Positions 55,942 to 64,000 of a stretch of DNA of 64,000 bases are shown one piece after another (position 1 is the first letter of the stretch; each line of letters opens with the position of its first letter). A program made the position numbers and the translations under genes. This DNA comes from Amphritea atlantica. GTDB taxonomy: Bacteria; Pseudomonadota; Gammaproteobacteria; Pseudomonadales; Balneatricaceae. Below the pieces are notes generated by a model, which was not told where the DNA came from, searched no databases, and saw only the letters and a list, made by a program, of their open reading frames with translations. Location: positions 983,001 to 1,047,000 of the forward strand of contig CP073344.1 of NCBI GenBank assembly GCA_024397875.1. Direction: 5' to 3'.

Positions 55942-56514
55942 ATGAATAAGTTCATTACAGGTCTGCTGATGCTGCCTTTATTGGTCATCATTCCGTTGCA
56001 AGCCTCTGCTGGGGTAGGGCCGCAAAGTACAATAAGTGAGCTGTACCAGGATCGTTTTCATTATCCGGTGGTACCGACGGTGCCGTTTTATGTGCATGCT
56101 GCTAACGGTGCCGGATCAAAAATTGTCTGGGCTAAAGTGCCTGAAATCAGTTATTACCGTGATAACGACGGCGATCTGATGCTTTATGCAGGAACCACCG
56201 AGGTGTGTAGTAAGTTTTCAGTCACCGGTAGTATTGGGGACAGCGATCGTCGTTGCTTGTCATCTGAAACGGTGCCGCTCATCAGACCTGCAGAGTATAG
56301 CTATCAGTACTGCGTATTTCGTACGGATGATGATTGTGGCCGTTATATAAAATCGGAGAGCGTGTATCCGCTTAAATATCAGGTTCCTGTCGTCAAGCGA
56401 TTGGCGGAGTCTGACAGTTTTAACTATGCCAACGTGGTGTTTACCAAGACCGTCGAACTGAGTCATTGCAGTGAGTGTGAAGCGAAAGACTGGTCGGTTC
56501 CCAAGGTGCATTAA
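55942..56514 (+). CDS. secreted protein of unknown function
   Basis: A 190-residue protein with a clear signal peptide (NKFITGLLMLPLLVIIPLQA, cleavage after SAG or ASA). The mature part has six Cys (EVCSKF, RRCLSS, YQYCVF, DDCGRY, SHCSEC), which suggests disulfides. It is rich in Tyr, Ser and Val with beta character; I do not recognise the family. It is the only plus-strand gene among the sugar genes between eno and edd. It lies between eno and the second porin, where it interrupts the two porin-kinase copies. Confidence 0.65.
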   Translation: MNKFITGLLMLPLLVIIPLQASAGVGPQSTISELYQDRFHYPVVPTVPFYVHAANGAGSKIVWAKVPEISYYRDNDGDLMLYAGTTEVCSKFSVTGSIGDSDRRCLSSETVPLIRPAEYSYQYCVFRTDDDCGRYIKSESVYPLKYQVPVVKRLAESDSFNYANVVFTKTVELSHCSECEAKDWSVPKVH

Positions 56515-56560
56515 CCGCGGTAGGCATTGTTGTGCTGAGGTTGTACTCAAACTGTGTGGC

Positions 56561-56606
56561 GCGTGGGTCCGGAAGCCGTGAAGGGGGACAACGACCGGAC
56601 TCACGC
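56561..56606. other. inverted repeat in the convergent gap before porin 2
   Basis: GCGTGGGTCCGG (56561-56572) pairs at 11 of 12 positions with CCGGACTCACGC (56595-56606). It may end transcription from both sides, though there is no long U-tract. Confidence 0.5.
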
Positions 56607-56619
56607 TGTTTAGTCGGGT

Positions 56620-57579
56620 TTAGAAGGTGTAGTTGAACCGCACCCGGGCGGCGGTGGTTTCATCGTCCACCACATTTGATGCGCTCGAGTAAGATCCGGC
56701 AAACGTGACCGTGGCCTCTTTTATGTCAAACAGTGGAACTGAATAGGCGACATAGGTGGTGGTAACGTCAGGGTCAGCACCGCTGGCATTGTCCTCTTCG
56801 GAGTGAATTACACCGGCACCAAAATTACCGTAGGTGAGGTTGGCCGCATAAGAGTTCACTGTCTGATCGGTGTTGTCATCTTCCAGACGGGATGCAGAGA
56901 GATTGACGTTGGCACCGGACAGATCAAAGTTTGCCGTTAATGCATAACCGGTCTGATCAACATTGCCGCCAGCGAGCAGATCGTATTTAACGCTCTCGAA
57001 GCCTGCGGTCAGGCTGAAGGCGTCAGCACTCCAGGTAACGGAAGGACGGTAACCGGATACAGCGGTACCATTATCGCCGGCAGTGTCATCGTCACCATAG
57101 ATCGTATCCAGTTCAAACTTCAGGCTGTCAGAGGCTTTAAAGTGCAGGGCGATCTGACCACCATCATCACCGGCAAAACCTCGTACTTTATTAGCCTCGT
57201 AAACCGACACGCCACCGGCATGTGACACCAGCGTGTCTTTACCCAGCGGGAACAGGTTAATCGCTTCGAAGCGACCGATCTGTGCATCCCAGCTGCTGTT
57301 GCCCAGTTGAATATAGGCATCACGTACCACCACATTTTTATCGCCATCGGTTGTCAGGCGTACACCGCCTTTGGCAGCAACAAAGTAATCACCGTTCTCA
57401 CGTTTTGAGGCGACATTCAGTTCGACAAAACCGTTCTGATCAAAGGTTGTGGAGGAGGCTGCGGTATCAACCGCATCGGTATCCAGTTCAAGGTTAGCGT
57501 CAAACGCAAGTTGCGCCTGAGCGAAACCCGATAAAGTGCAGCTAAGAATTGCGCTGGTAAGTAACATTGACTTATTCAA
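56620..57579 (-). CDS. outer-membrane porin, copy 2
   Basis: A 319-residue porin nearly identical to copy 1 at 51848-52807. The mature proteins differ at four positions (Glu/Asp in ENGDYF, Thr/Ser in NSSWD, Ala/Ser in LVSHAGG, Val/Leu in ANLTYG). The signal peptide is more different (MNKSMLLTSAILSCTLSGFA). At DNA level most of the gene is identical but a stretch near 57170-57240 carries many silent changes, a mosaic that suggests gene conversion. The shared operator is absent upstream. Confidence 0.85.
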   Translation of the reverse strand: MNKSMLLTSAILSCTLSGFAQAQLAFDANLELDTDAVDTAASSTTFDQNGFVELNVASKRENGDYFVAAKGGVRLTTDGDKNVVVRDAYIQLGNSSWDAQIGRFEAINLFPLGKDTLVSHAGGVSVYEANKVRGFAGDDGGQIALHFKASDSLKFELDTIYGDDDTAGDNGTAVSGYRPSVTWSADAFSLTAGFESVKYDLLAGGNVDQTGYALTANFDLSGANVNLSASRLEDDNTDQTVNSYAANLTYGNFGAGVIHSEEDNASGADPDVTTTYVAYSVPLFDIKEATVTFAGSYSSASNVVDDETTAARVRFNYTF

Positions 57580-57976
57580 AGTGAAACCCCTTACGATTAT
57601 TATGTTTATTTTTTGTGTTTTTTATCAGTTTTATTTTTATAATCTGATGTGGTTTATTAAATAGGAGGCATTCTTACTGAACAAATACAAAAATGATTGA
57701 TGTTATGTATTTTTCTGACAGTTGGGTTTTGTATTTTTTTGTATGGGTATTGATACTATTATGATGTGTTGTTGTAATTGAATGTTTTAATAAATTAATA
57801 CTGTTGGCGGGATTGTAAGTAGGATTTGACTGGTGGTTTTATTGGAATCGGGGGGTGGCAATTTTTAGCCATAGGATTGCCTTAGATAGCGAGGTCAAGC
57901 AGGATGGGAGTTGAATTCGCGAGGGAGCTAAAAGCACCCTTCTTGGTGACTGGGGATTCATAAAATAACTGTGAAT

Positions 57977-58219
57977 TCATGCAATAAGTGCATAAGCAGT
58001 GCAGCGGCCCGCAAAATTGAGTCTGTCTTTAGGTGGGGCTGGGCTGTCAAAAATTGCGAAGATAGCGATAGTCGCCACGTTTCGCTCAGCCAGTGAAAAT
58101 AAGAAACCTTCAAGACATGCATCTTCAGCAGCAGTGCTGTCGATCATTGTGACTTTGGGCTGAGGACGTGCTTTCCTGGCGATCCCGGGTGTAATATCGA
58201 CATCGACCTGCAGCGGCGG
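57977..58219 (-). pseudogene. C-terminal remnant of a PfkB-family sugar kinase
   Basis: The minus strand reads in one open frame VTMIDSTAAEDACLEGFLFS, then LAERNVATIAIFAIF and DRLNFAGRCTAYALIA before a TGA stop at 57977. It aligns with the end of Frk (MVDSTAAGDAFIGGFIYQL and LRFASQCGAYAVSHKG). The Gly of the catalytic GD is Glu, the first two thirds of the gene are missing (a stop lies upstream near 58230), and there is no start, so it is a relic. It lies upstream of porin 2 as frk lies upstream of porin 1. The rest of the 1026-bp gap 57580-58605 is AT-rich and otherwise holds only the repeats and terminator after pyk. Confidence 0.7.
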
Positions 58220-58395
58220 TAATAATTATAAATGCACCACTAATGTTAAGTGTTTTGATAACGTGAATTTCAGTCGTTATTTAGAATAAAAATATAAGTT
58301 ATTAAACACCTGTTTTTATTTTATGATGAATTGGTTTCTGTTGTCGTCAGTCTGTCTGGCTAATTTTTCATAGGTTAATTCTTTTTTAATTTATT

Positions 58396-58448
58396 GAGCT
58401 CTTTATAAGGGCTCTTTAATCGAACTCGTTATTCGAACTCTTTATGAG
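58396..58448. repeat. four near-tandem 12-14 bp repeats
   Basis: GAGCTCTTTATAAG, GGCTCTTTAATC, GAACTCGTTATTC, GAACTCTTTATGAG. The unit resembles the GCTCTTA repeats after nasA. It lies just beyond the pyk terminator. Confidence 0.75.
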
Positions 58449-58473
58449 GGCTGCCTTGCTTAAAATGATATCT

Positions 58474-58513
58474 TAAAAAAAAGGGGCGCTCATATTAACG
58501 ATATGAGTGCCCC
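58474..58513 (-). terminator. intrinsic terminator of pyk
   Basis: On the minus strand GGGGCACTCATAT-cgtta-ATATGAGCGCCCC is followed by eight U's, about 90 bp after the pyk stop codon. Confidence 0.9.
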
Positions 58514-58561
58514 AAAGACCTTAGCATCTGCTCAGGTCATTCCGCGAACGAGAAACTTTTC

Positions 58562-58601
58562 AACTAAGCGCTTCAAATAAGCTTTTTTAACTAAGTTCTA
58601 C
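58562..58601. repeat. three 13-14 bp repeats at the pyk 3' end
   Basis: AACTAAGCGCTTC, AAATAAGCTTTTTT, AACTAAGTTCTAC, ending 4 bp before the pyk stop codon. The TAAG-x-x-CTT core is the same as in the array at 3546-3634. Confidence 0.65.
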
Positions 58602-58605
58602 AACT

Positions 58606-60039
58606 TTAAACCCTGACCACTTTTAGCGTGTTGGTACCGCCCTGGGCGTTGAGGTAATCACCTTTGGTGATGATGACCATATCTCCCGGTGCAACGATTT
58701 TGCGTTCCAGTAATTCCTGAATCGCTTTGGTGTTAATCTCTTCCGGGTCATACTGTTCGGCATAAAAGGGGATGGTATAGACACCGCGATAGAGGCCTAC
58801 CCTGAACTGAGTCGCTTCACGACCCGACAGGGCGAAGATCGGTACCGAGGTGCGTAAGCGCGACATCAGCTGCGGTGTCGCGCCCGATTCGGTCATGCTG
58901 ATGATCGCTTTAATCCCCACCAGATGGTTAGCCGCATAGATTGCAGACAGAGCGATGGTTTCATCAATGTCATGGAAATCTTCATTGATCCGGTGTTTGG
59001 ATCGCTTCGATGATGGGTGGCGTTCTGCCCCGAGGCAGACCCGATCCATCGCCTGAACCGTTTCTATCGGATAATCCCCGGCTGCGGTTTCTGCCGACAG
59101 CATCACTGCATCGGTATAGTCCAGAACGGCGTTGGCAACATCCGATACCTCAGCCCGGGTTGGCATCGGGCTGCTGATCATTGATTCCATCATCTGGGTG
59201 GCGGTGATTACCACGGTATTCAGGGTGCGGGCACGGGCGATAATATGTTTCTGCACCGCAATCAGTTCAGCATCACCAATTTCGACCGCCAGATCTCCCC
59301 GGGCCACCATCACCGCTTCTGAGGCACGGATAATGTCGTCCAGTACTTCAAGGTCGGCAACTGTTTCCGCCCGTTCGATCTTGGCTACCAGACCCGCAGT
59401 CGACCCTGCTGCCCGGAGTAACTCGCGGGCTTCATTCATATCTGCTGCATCACGGGGAAAGGACACGGCGACATAATCCACACCGATTGCGGCGGCTGTG
59501 ATGATGTCCTCTTTGTCTTTATCGGTGAGCGCTTTGGCTGACAGTCCGCCGCCCAGCCGGTTAATGCCTTTATTGTTTGACAGCCAACCGCCTACCAGAA
59601 CCACGGTATCCAGCTTGTGCTCAAAGGTTTCGGTAACCTGTAGTTCAACACGGCCATCATCCAGTAGCAGAATATCTCCTACACGGGCATCTTCAATCAG
59701 TGCTTTGTAATCCAGCCCGACCCGGGTCACATCACCGGCATCCCGGTCCAGCGTTGCATCCAGGCTAAATGGCTGACCGATTTTCAGTTTAACTTTCTGT
59801 TCCGCAAAGCGGGATATCCTGATCTTGGGTCCCTGCAGGTCGCCCAGGATGGTAACAAACCGGCCGTGCTTTCTGGACAGTTTGCGCACCAGTTCTGCCC
59901 GTTGACGATGGTCTTCAGCCTCGCCATGGGAGAAATTGAGGCGCACCACATCAGCCCCGGCGAGTATCAGTTTTTCGAGTTGCTCTTCACTGGTAGTTGC
60001 AGGGCCCAGCGTGGCAATGATCTTGGTACGTCTCAACAT
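58606..60039 (-). CDS. pyk: pyruvate kinase
   Basis: A 477-residue enzyme that turns phosphoenolpyruvate and ADP into pyruvate and ATP. It has [25 protein letters not shown], the active-site block [23 protein letters not shown] and TATQMMESM, and a C-terminal allosteric domain ([15 protein letters not shown]). I start it at 60039 ([12 protein letters not shown]), 13 bp after gapA; the longer reading from 60066 overlaps gapA. It is the PykA type by length. Confidence 0.95.
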   Translation of the reverse strand: MLRRTKIIATLGPATTSEEQLEKLILAGADVVRLNFSHGEAEDHRQRAELVRKLSRKHGRFVTILGDLQGPKIRISRFAEQKVKLKIGQPFSLDATLDRDAGDVTRVGLDYKALIEDARVGDILLLDDGRVELQVTETFEHKLDTVVLVGGWLSNNKGINRLGGGLSAKALTDKDKEDIITAAAIGVDYVAVSFPRDAADMNEARELLRAAGSTAGLVAKIERAETVADLEVLDDIIRASEAVMVARGDLAVEIGDAELIAVQKHIIARARTLNTVVITATQMMESMISSPMPTRAEVSDVANAVLDYTDAVMLSAETAAGDYPIETVQAMDRVCLGAERHPSSKRSKHRINEDFHDIDETIALSAIYAANHLVGIKAIISMTESGATPQLMSRLRTSVPIFALSGREATQFRVGLYRGVYTIPFYAEQYDPEEINTKAIQELLERKIVAPGDMVIITKGDYLNAQGGTNTLKVVRV

Positions 60040-60052
60040 TTTTATAGTGTCC

Positions 60053-61057
60053 TCAGGCTGGCGCATGCATCAGCGCCAGGGTGTTATCCAGCATACGGTT
60101 GGAGAATCCCCATTCGTTGTCATACCAGGACATCACTTTCACCAGACGGCCGGATACTTTAGTTTGTGAAGCGTCAAAAATGGAGGAGAGCGGGTTATGG
60201 TTGAAGTCGATTGAGACCAGTGGCAATTCGTTATAACCCAGAACGGCTGAGTTTTTTGCCGCCGCCGCAAGCAGCTGGTTCACTTCTTCGACAGAGGTTT
60301 GTCGCTCAGCGATAAAGCTCAGATCAACCAGCGAGACGTTAATGGTGGGAACCCGTACCGCCATACCATCAAATTTGCCGGCCAGCTCCGGAAGCACCAG
60401 GCCCACTGCTGCGGCAGCCCCGGTTTTTGTCGGGATCATCGATTGAGTTGCAGAACGTGCCCGATAAAGATCTGAGTGATACACATCTGACAGGTTCTGA
60501 TCATTGGTATAGGAGTGGATAGTGGTCATCAGACCACTTTCAATACCGATCTGCTGTTGCAGAACCTGAGCCATCGGCGCCAGACAGTTAGTGGTGCAGG
60601 AGGCGTTTGAGATAACCTCATGAGACTGACGCAGAACCTGATCGTTGACACCATAAACGACGGTTGCATCCACATTTTTACCCGGCGCCGAGATAATCAC
60701 CTTGCGGGCGCCTGCAGTAATATGCTGCGCTGCTTTATCGCGCTCGGTGAATAATCCGGTACACTCATAAACGACATCGATGTTCAGCTCTTTCCAGGGG
60801 AGCTCTGCCGGATTGCGCACTGCACTGATAGAGATACGGTCACCGTTAACTATAATACTCTCTGCGGTATGATCGACTTCGCCATTAAAACGGCCGTGTA
60901 CAGAATCGTATTGAAACAGGTGAGCATTGATTGCCGCGTCGCCCAGGTCGTTGATAGCAACAACCTGAATATTGTCGCGGTAGTTATTTTCATAAAGTGC
61001 TCTGAGCACATTGCGGCCGATCCGCCCAAAACCGTTGATTGCGACGCGAATTGTCAT
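60053..61057 (-). CDS. gapA: glyceraldehyde-3-phosphate dehydrogenase, type I
   Basis: A 334-residue NAD-linked enzyme of glycolysis. The catalytic Cys is in [13 protein letters not shown]; the NAD motif is [40 protein letters not shown] and [13 protein letters not shown] are canonical. It is divergent from edd across 171 bp. An erythrose-4-phosphate dehydrogenase role is possible for close relatives, but the catabolic context favours GapA. Confidence 0.93.
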   Translation of the reverse strand: MTIRVAINGFGRIGRNVLRALYENNYRDNIQVVAINDLGDAAINAHLFQYDSVHGRFNGEVDHTAESIIVNGDRISISAVRNPAELPWKELNIDVVYECTGLFTERDKAAQHITAGARKVIISAPGKNVDATVVYGVNDQVLRQSHEVISNASCTTNCLAPMAQVLQQQIGIESGLMTTIHSYTNDQNLSDVYHSDLYRARSATQSMIPTKTGAAAAVGLVLPELAGKFDGMAVRVPTINVSLVDLSFIAERQTSVEEVNQLLAAAAKNSAVLGYNELPLVSIDFNHNPLSSIFDASQTKVSGRLVKVMSWYDNEWGFSNRMLDNTLALMHAPA

Positions 61058-61228
61058 TGGCTATACCTCAGGATTCCGTTGTTACTGTTATTTGTTGCTA
61101 ATATTACGTAATTTTAGTAAAAAATCAATGGAGATTTGAAATTTATATTAGTAAACTTACCAAAAATATAAAGTTAGACACTCATTTAATAGGTTACGGT
61201 CTAACTAAAGAATAGTTCAGGAGTCACT

Positions 61229-63055
61229 ATGCACACCGTTGTTAAGCAAGTTACCGATCGAATCGTAAAGCGCAGCCAGGTCACCCGAGAGGCGTATTTA
61301 CGGCAGATGAGAGATGCCGAAGACAAGGGTGTGCACCGGGCCCGTTTATCCTGTGGTAACCTCGCCCACGGATTTGCAGCCTGCGGTGCTGATGATAAGC
61401 AGGCGCTGAAAATGGTTAACGCGGTGAATGTCGGCATTATTTCGTCATATAACGACATGTTATCTGCCCATCAGCCCTTTGAGCAGTTTCCGGAGCTGAT
61501 TCGGCAAGCGGTGCATGAGCTGGGTTCTGTGGCACAGTTTGCCGGTGGTGTGCCTGCAATGTGTGACGGTGTTACCCAGGGACAGCCGGGAATGGAACTG
61601 AGTCTGTTTAGCCGTGATGTGATTGCGATGGCGACGGCTGTTGGCCTGTCGCATAACATGTTTGATGCAGCGCTCTATCTGGGTGTGTGTGACAAGATTG
61701 TGCCCGGGCTACTCATCGGAGCGCTACGTTTTGGTCACCTGCCGACGCTGTTTGTGCCCGCCGGACCAATGCCCAGCGGCTTGCCGAATAAAGAGAAAGC
61801 GAAGATTCGTCAGCTGTATGCCGAAGGTAAGGTGGATCGGGATGCATTGTTGCAGTGTGAATCTGATTCTTATCACAGTGCCGGCACCTGTACCTTTTAT
61901 GGCACCGCTAACAGCAACCAGATGGTGGTTGAGGTGATGGGTCTGCATCTGCCGGGTTCCTCCTTTGTAAACCCGGGTACTGAGATGCGCGAAGCGCTGA
62001 CCCGCGAGGCGGCCAGGCAGGCTGTTCGTCTGACGGCTCAGAACGGCGAATTCACACCGTTATATAAGATTGTCGATGAACGCTCTCTGGTGAATGCCAT
62101 TGTGGCGCTGTTGGCTACCGGCGGCTCAACCAACCATACCATGCACCTGATCGCCATTGCCCGTGCGGCAGGGGTTATTATTAACTGGGATGACTTCTCT
62201 GATCTGTCGGATGTGGTGCCGCTGCTGGCAAAGGTCTATCCCAACGGTGAAGCGGATATCAATCACTTCCAGGCCGCGGGTGGCGTGGGGTATCTGGTGC
62301 GTGAATTGTTGGCAGGTGGCTATCTGCATGAAGATGTGATGACCGTGGTAGGGCAGGGTTTATCCCGCTACACTCAGGAGCCTTTCCTTGAGGATGGCAA
62401 GCTGATCTGGCGTGAAGGGGTGCAACAATCTCTGGATTCTAATGTCCTCAGTACAGTGGAAAAACCATTTAGCCCGAATGGTGGTTTAAAACTGCTGCAG
62501 GGGAATCTCGGGCGTGGCGTGATTAAAGTCTCTGCGGTTTCACCTGAGCATCAAATCGTGGAAGCACCGGCGATTGTCTTTGAGGATCAGGATGAGATTG
62601 GTGCTGCATTCGAGCGGGGTGAGCTGGAGCGGGACTTTGTCGCTGTAGTGCGTTATCAGGGACCAAAATCCAACGGTATGCCTGAACTGCATAAACTCAC
62701 GCCCTATTTAGGTACGCTGCAGGATCGTGGTTTTAAAGTCGCGCTGGTGACCGATGGACGCATGTCCGGTGCATCGGGTAAAGTGCCGGCCGCAATTCAT
62801 GTCTGGCCGGAAGCCCGTCTCGGTGGGCCACTAGCTCAGGTGGCGGATGGCGATCTGATCCGGGTTGATGCGACGACCGGCACTCTGGAGCTGATCGCTG
62901 GCGACTCATCCTGGTTATCCCGTGGCCAGACGATGCCTGCTTCTGCGGCGAAACATCATCAGGCGATGGGGCGTGAGTTGTTTGCGCCGATGCGCGACCA
63001 GGTTAACTGCGCTGAAGAGGGCGCAACTGTTTTTAATTTTGCTGAGATACAGTAG
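61229..63055 (+). CDS. edd: phosphogluconate dehydratase
   Basis: A 608-residue [4Fe-4S] dehydratase that makes 2-keto-3-deoxy-6-phosphogluconate, the first committed step of the Entner-Doudoroff route. [40 protein letters not shown] and [18 protein letters not shown] carry the cluster Cys and conserved sites of the IlvD/Edd family. The stop codon is immediately followed by the ATG of glk (TAGATG). Promoter elements should lie in the AT-rich 171 bp shared with gapA. Confidence 0.95.
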   Translation: MHTVVKQVTDRIVKRSQVTREAYLRQMRDAEDKGVHRARLSCGNLAHGFAACGADDKQALKMVNAVNVGIISSYNDMLSAHQPFEQFPELIRQAVHELGSVAQFAGGVPAMCDGVTQGQPGMELSLFSRDVIAMATAVGLSHNMFDAALYLGVCDKIVPGLLIGALRFGHLPTLFVPAGPMPSGLPNKEKAKIRQLYAEGKVDRDALLQCESDSYHSAGTCTFYGTANSNQMVVEVMGLHLPGSSFVNPGTEMREALTREAARQAVRLTAQNGEFTPLYKIVDERSLVNAIVALLATGGSTNHTMHLIAIARAAGVIINWDDFSDLSDVVPLLAKVYPNGEADINHFQAAGGVGYLVRELLAGGYLHEDVMTVVGQGLSRYTQEPFLEDGKLIWREGVQQSLDSNVLSTVEKPFSPNGGLKLLQGNLGRGVIKVSAVSPEHQIVEAPAIVFEDQDEIGAAFERGELERDFVAVVRYQGPKSNGMPELHKLTPYLGTLQDRGFKVALVTDGRMSGASGKVPAAIHVWPEARLGGPLAQVADGDLIRVDATTGTLELIAGDSSWLSRGQTMPASAAKHHQAMGRELFAPMRDQVNCAEEGATVFNFAEIQ

Positions 63056-64000
63056 ATGTCAGAGTATGCACTCGTCGGAGATATCGGTGGCACCAATGCA
63101 CGCTTTGCACTGGTGCGTCCGGGCGCGGTGGTTCTGGAATCAGTCCACACTTTACAATGTTCAGACTATAGCAATATTGATGCAGCGTGCCGGGCCTATT
63201 TTGATCAGGTCGGTATAACAGGCATTGAGCGTGCCTGTCTGGCATTTGCCTGCCCGGTTCAGGGTGAGCAGATTAAGATGACTAACAATCACTGGCACTT
63301 TACCCGAACAGATCTGGCGCAACAGCTGGGCCTGAAACAGCTGAAGCTGGTCAATGACTTTACCGCAATGGCGCTGGGGATGCTTCACATAGGTGAAGAT
63401 GAGAAAATTCAGGTGGGTTCTGGTCACTCTCTTGAGGGCGCAGCACGGCTGGTGATCGGTCCGGGAACCGGGCTGGGTGTATCCGGATTAGTCAAAGCCA
63501 ATGATGACTGGATTCCCTTATCAACGGAGGGGGGGCATATCAGTTTTGCCCCTGCTGACGAAGTTGAAATCGATCTTTGGCGTGCGCTGGTAGCCCGCTT
63601 TGGCCGGGTCTCGGTTGAGCGGATACTGTGCGGTCAGGGATTGTTGAACCTGTATCAGATTTTATCCGCACAACAGGGCAGCGAAGTCCGCTGTCAATCT
63701 CCGGCGGAGGTGAGTGTGGCCGCCGTGGAGGGGGATGACCCTGTTGCTGTAGAGTCTTTACAGCGGTTCTGTCGTATTCTCGGTAATGTCGCCGGTGATA
63801 ACGTATTAACGCTGGGCGCCCGGGGGGGCGTTTACCTCTGTGGAGGAATTTTGCCAAAGGTGGCGGAGTTTTTTCTTCAGAGTGGATTTCGGCGTGCGTT
63901 TGAAGACAAGGGGCGCTTCGTTGATTACATGCAGAATGTTCCGGTCTGGCTCTGTACCGCAGAAAATCCTGGGTTGTTAGGCGCAGCCGCAGCACTGGAA
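63056..64000 (+). CDS. glk: glucokinase, 3' end outside window
   Basis: The frame stays open for 315 codons to the window edge, close to the usual length of about 320. It starts MSEYALVGDIGGTNARFALV with the phosphate-binding DIGGTNARF, and has VNDFTAMALG (catalytic Asp), GPGTGLGVSG, TEGGHISFAP and GVYLCGGILPK. It phosphorylates glucose with ATP. It is joined to edd without a gap, so glucose and fructose catabolism are expressed together. Confidence 0.93.
   Translation, partial: MSEYALVGDIGGTNARFALVRPGAVVLESVHTLQCSDYSNIDAACRAYFDQVGITGIERACLAFACPVQGEQIKMTNNHWHFTRTDLAQQLGLKQLKLVNDFTAMALGMLHIGEDEKIQVGSGHSLEGAARLVIGPGTGLGVSGLVKANDDWIPLSTEGGHISFAPADEVEIDLWRALVARFGRVSVERILCGQGLLNLYQILSAQQGSEVRCQSPAEVSVAAVEGDDPVAVESLQRFCRILGNVAGDNVLTLGARGGVYLCGGILPKVAEFFLQSGFRRAFEDKGRFVDYMQNVPVWLCTAENPGLLGAAAALE

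Overview
The window reads as the chromosome of a marine-type gammaproteobacterium, most like the Oceanospirillales/Pseudomonadales. The grounds are gene content and order: gltX followed by tRNA-Ala, the YcjX/YcjF pair, and a nitrate assimilation cluster with a kinase/phosphatase between nirB and a NarK-type transporter, as in Pseudomonas. The taxon is an inference. Genes are dense, and several intergenic regions are built from short tandem repeats or REP-like palindromes.

Layout. 1-1.8 kb: a FAD aromatic hydroxylase cut by the window edge. 2.3-3.5 kb: a small unknown protein, a methyltransferase remnant and dgkA. 3.6-18.1 kb: nitrate assimilation on the minus strand. One transcription unit holds a FAD reductase, nirB, nirD and nasA; a kinase/phosphatase and an MFS nitrate transporter follow upstream, then an nrtABD-type ABC importer. 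Two of these units have sigma54 promoters with NtrC-like sites, and three leaders carry an intrinsic terminator, which points to nitrogen control plus nitrate-dependent antitermination. 18.3-20.6 kb: gltX, a REP/palindrome patch and tRNA-Ala(GGC). 20.9-29.2 kb: hypF-A-B-C, a SIS-domain isomerase, hypD-E, then folD; no hydrogenase structural gene is present. 29.4-34.3 kb: a SulP transporter, a LysR regulator and a 7TM diguanylate cyclase. 34.3-34.8 kb: four 125-bp REP repeats. 34.9-38.4 kb: ycjF, ycjX, a SemiSWEET protein and a VOC protein.

38.4-64 kb is a sugar catabolism region. It holds pgi; a response regulator, hybrid sensor kinase and periplasmic binding protein in one operon; an FrcBCA-type ABC importer with a shikimate-dehydrogenase-like enzyme; kbl and tdh; a porin and fructokinase; enolase; a second, nearly identical porin beside a decayed kinase; pyk, gapA, edd and glk (cut by the right edge). 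These genes fit import of free fructose and possibly glucose, phosphorylation to hexose 6-phosphate, and the Entner-Doudoroff route to pyruvate.

The most interesting signal is a shared element, TTAAC-N27-TTAAYAATTGWAAT, upstream of frcB, the porin, frk and pgi. The copy before pgi also lies upstream of the response regulator. I propose that the binding protein, kinase and regulator form a periplasmic sugar-sensing system that controls these four genes. Other notable points are the triple nitrate attenuators, the recurrent 12-15 bp tandem repeats at gene ends and inside hypB, and the duplicated porin-kinase module.
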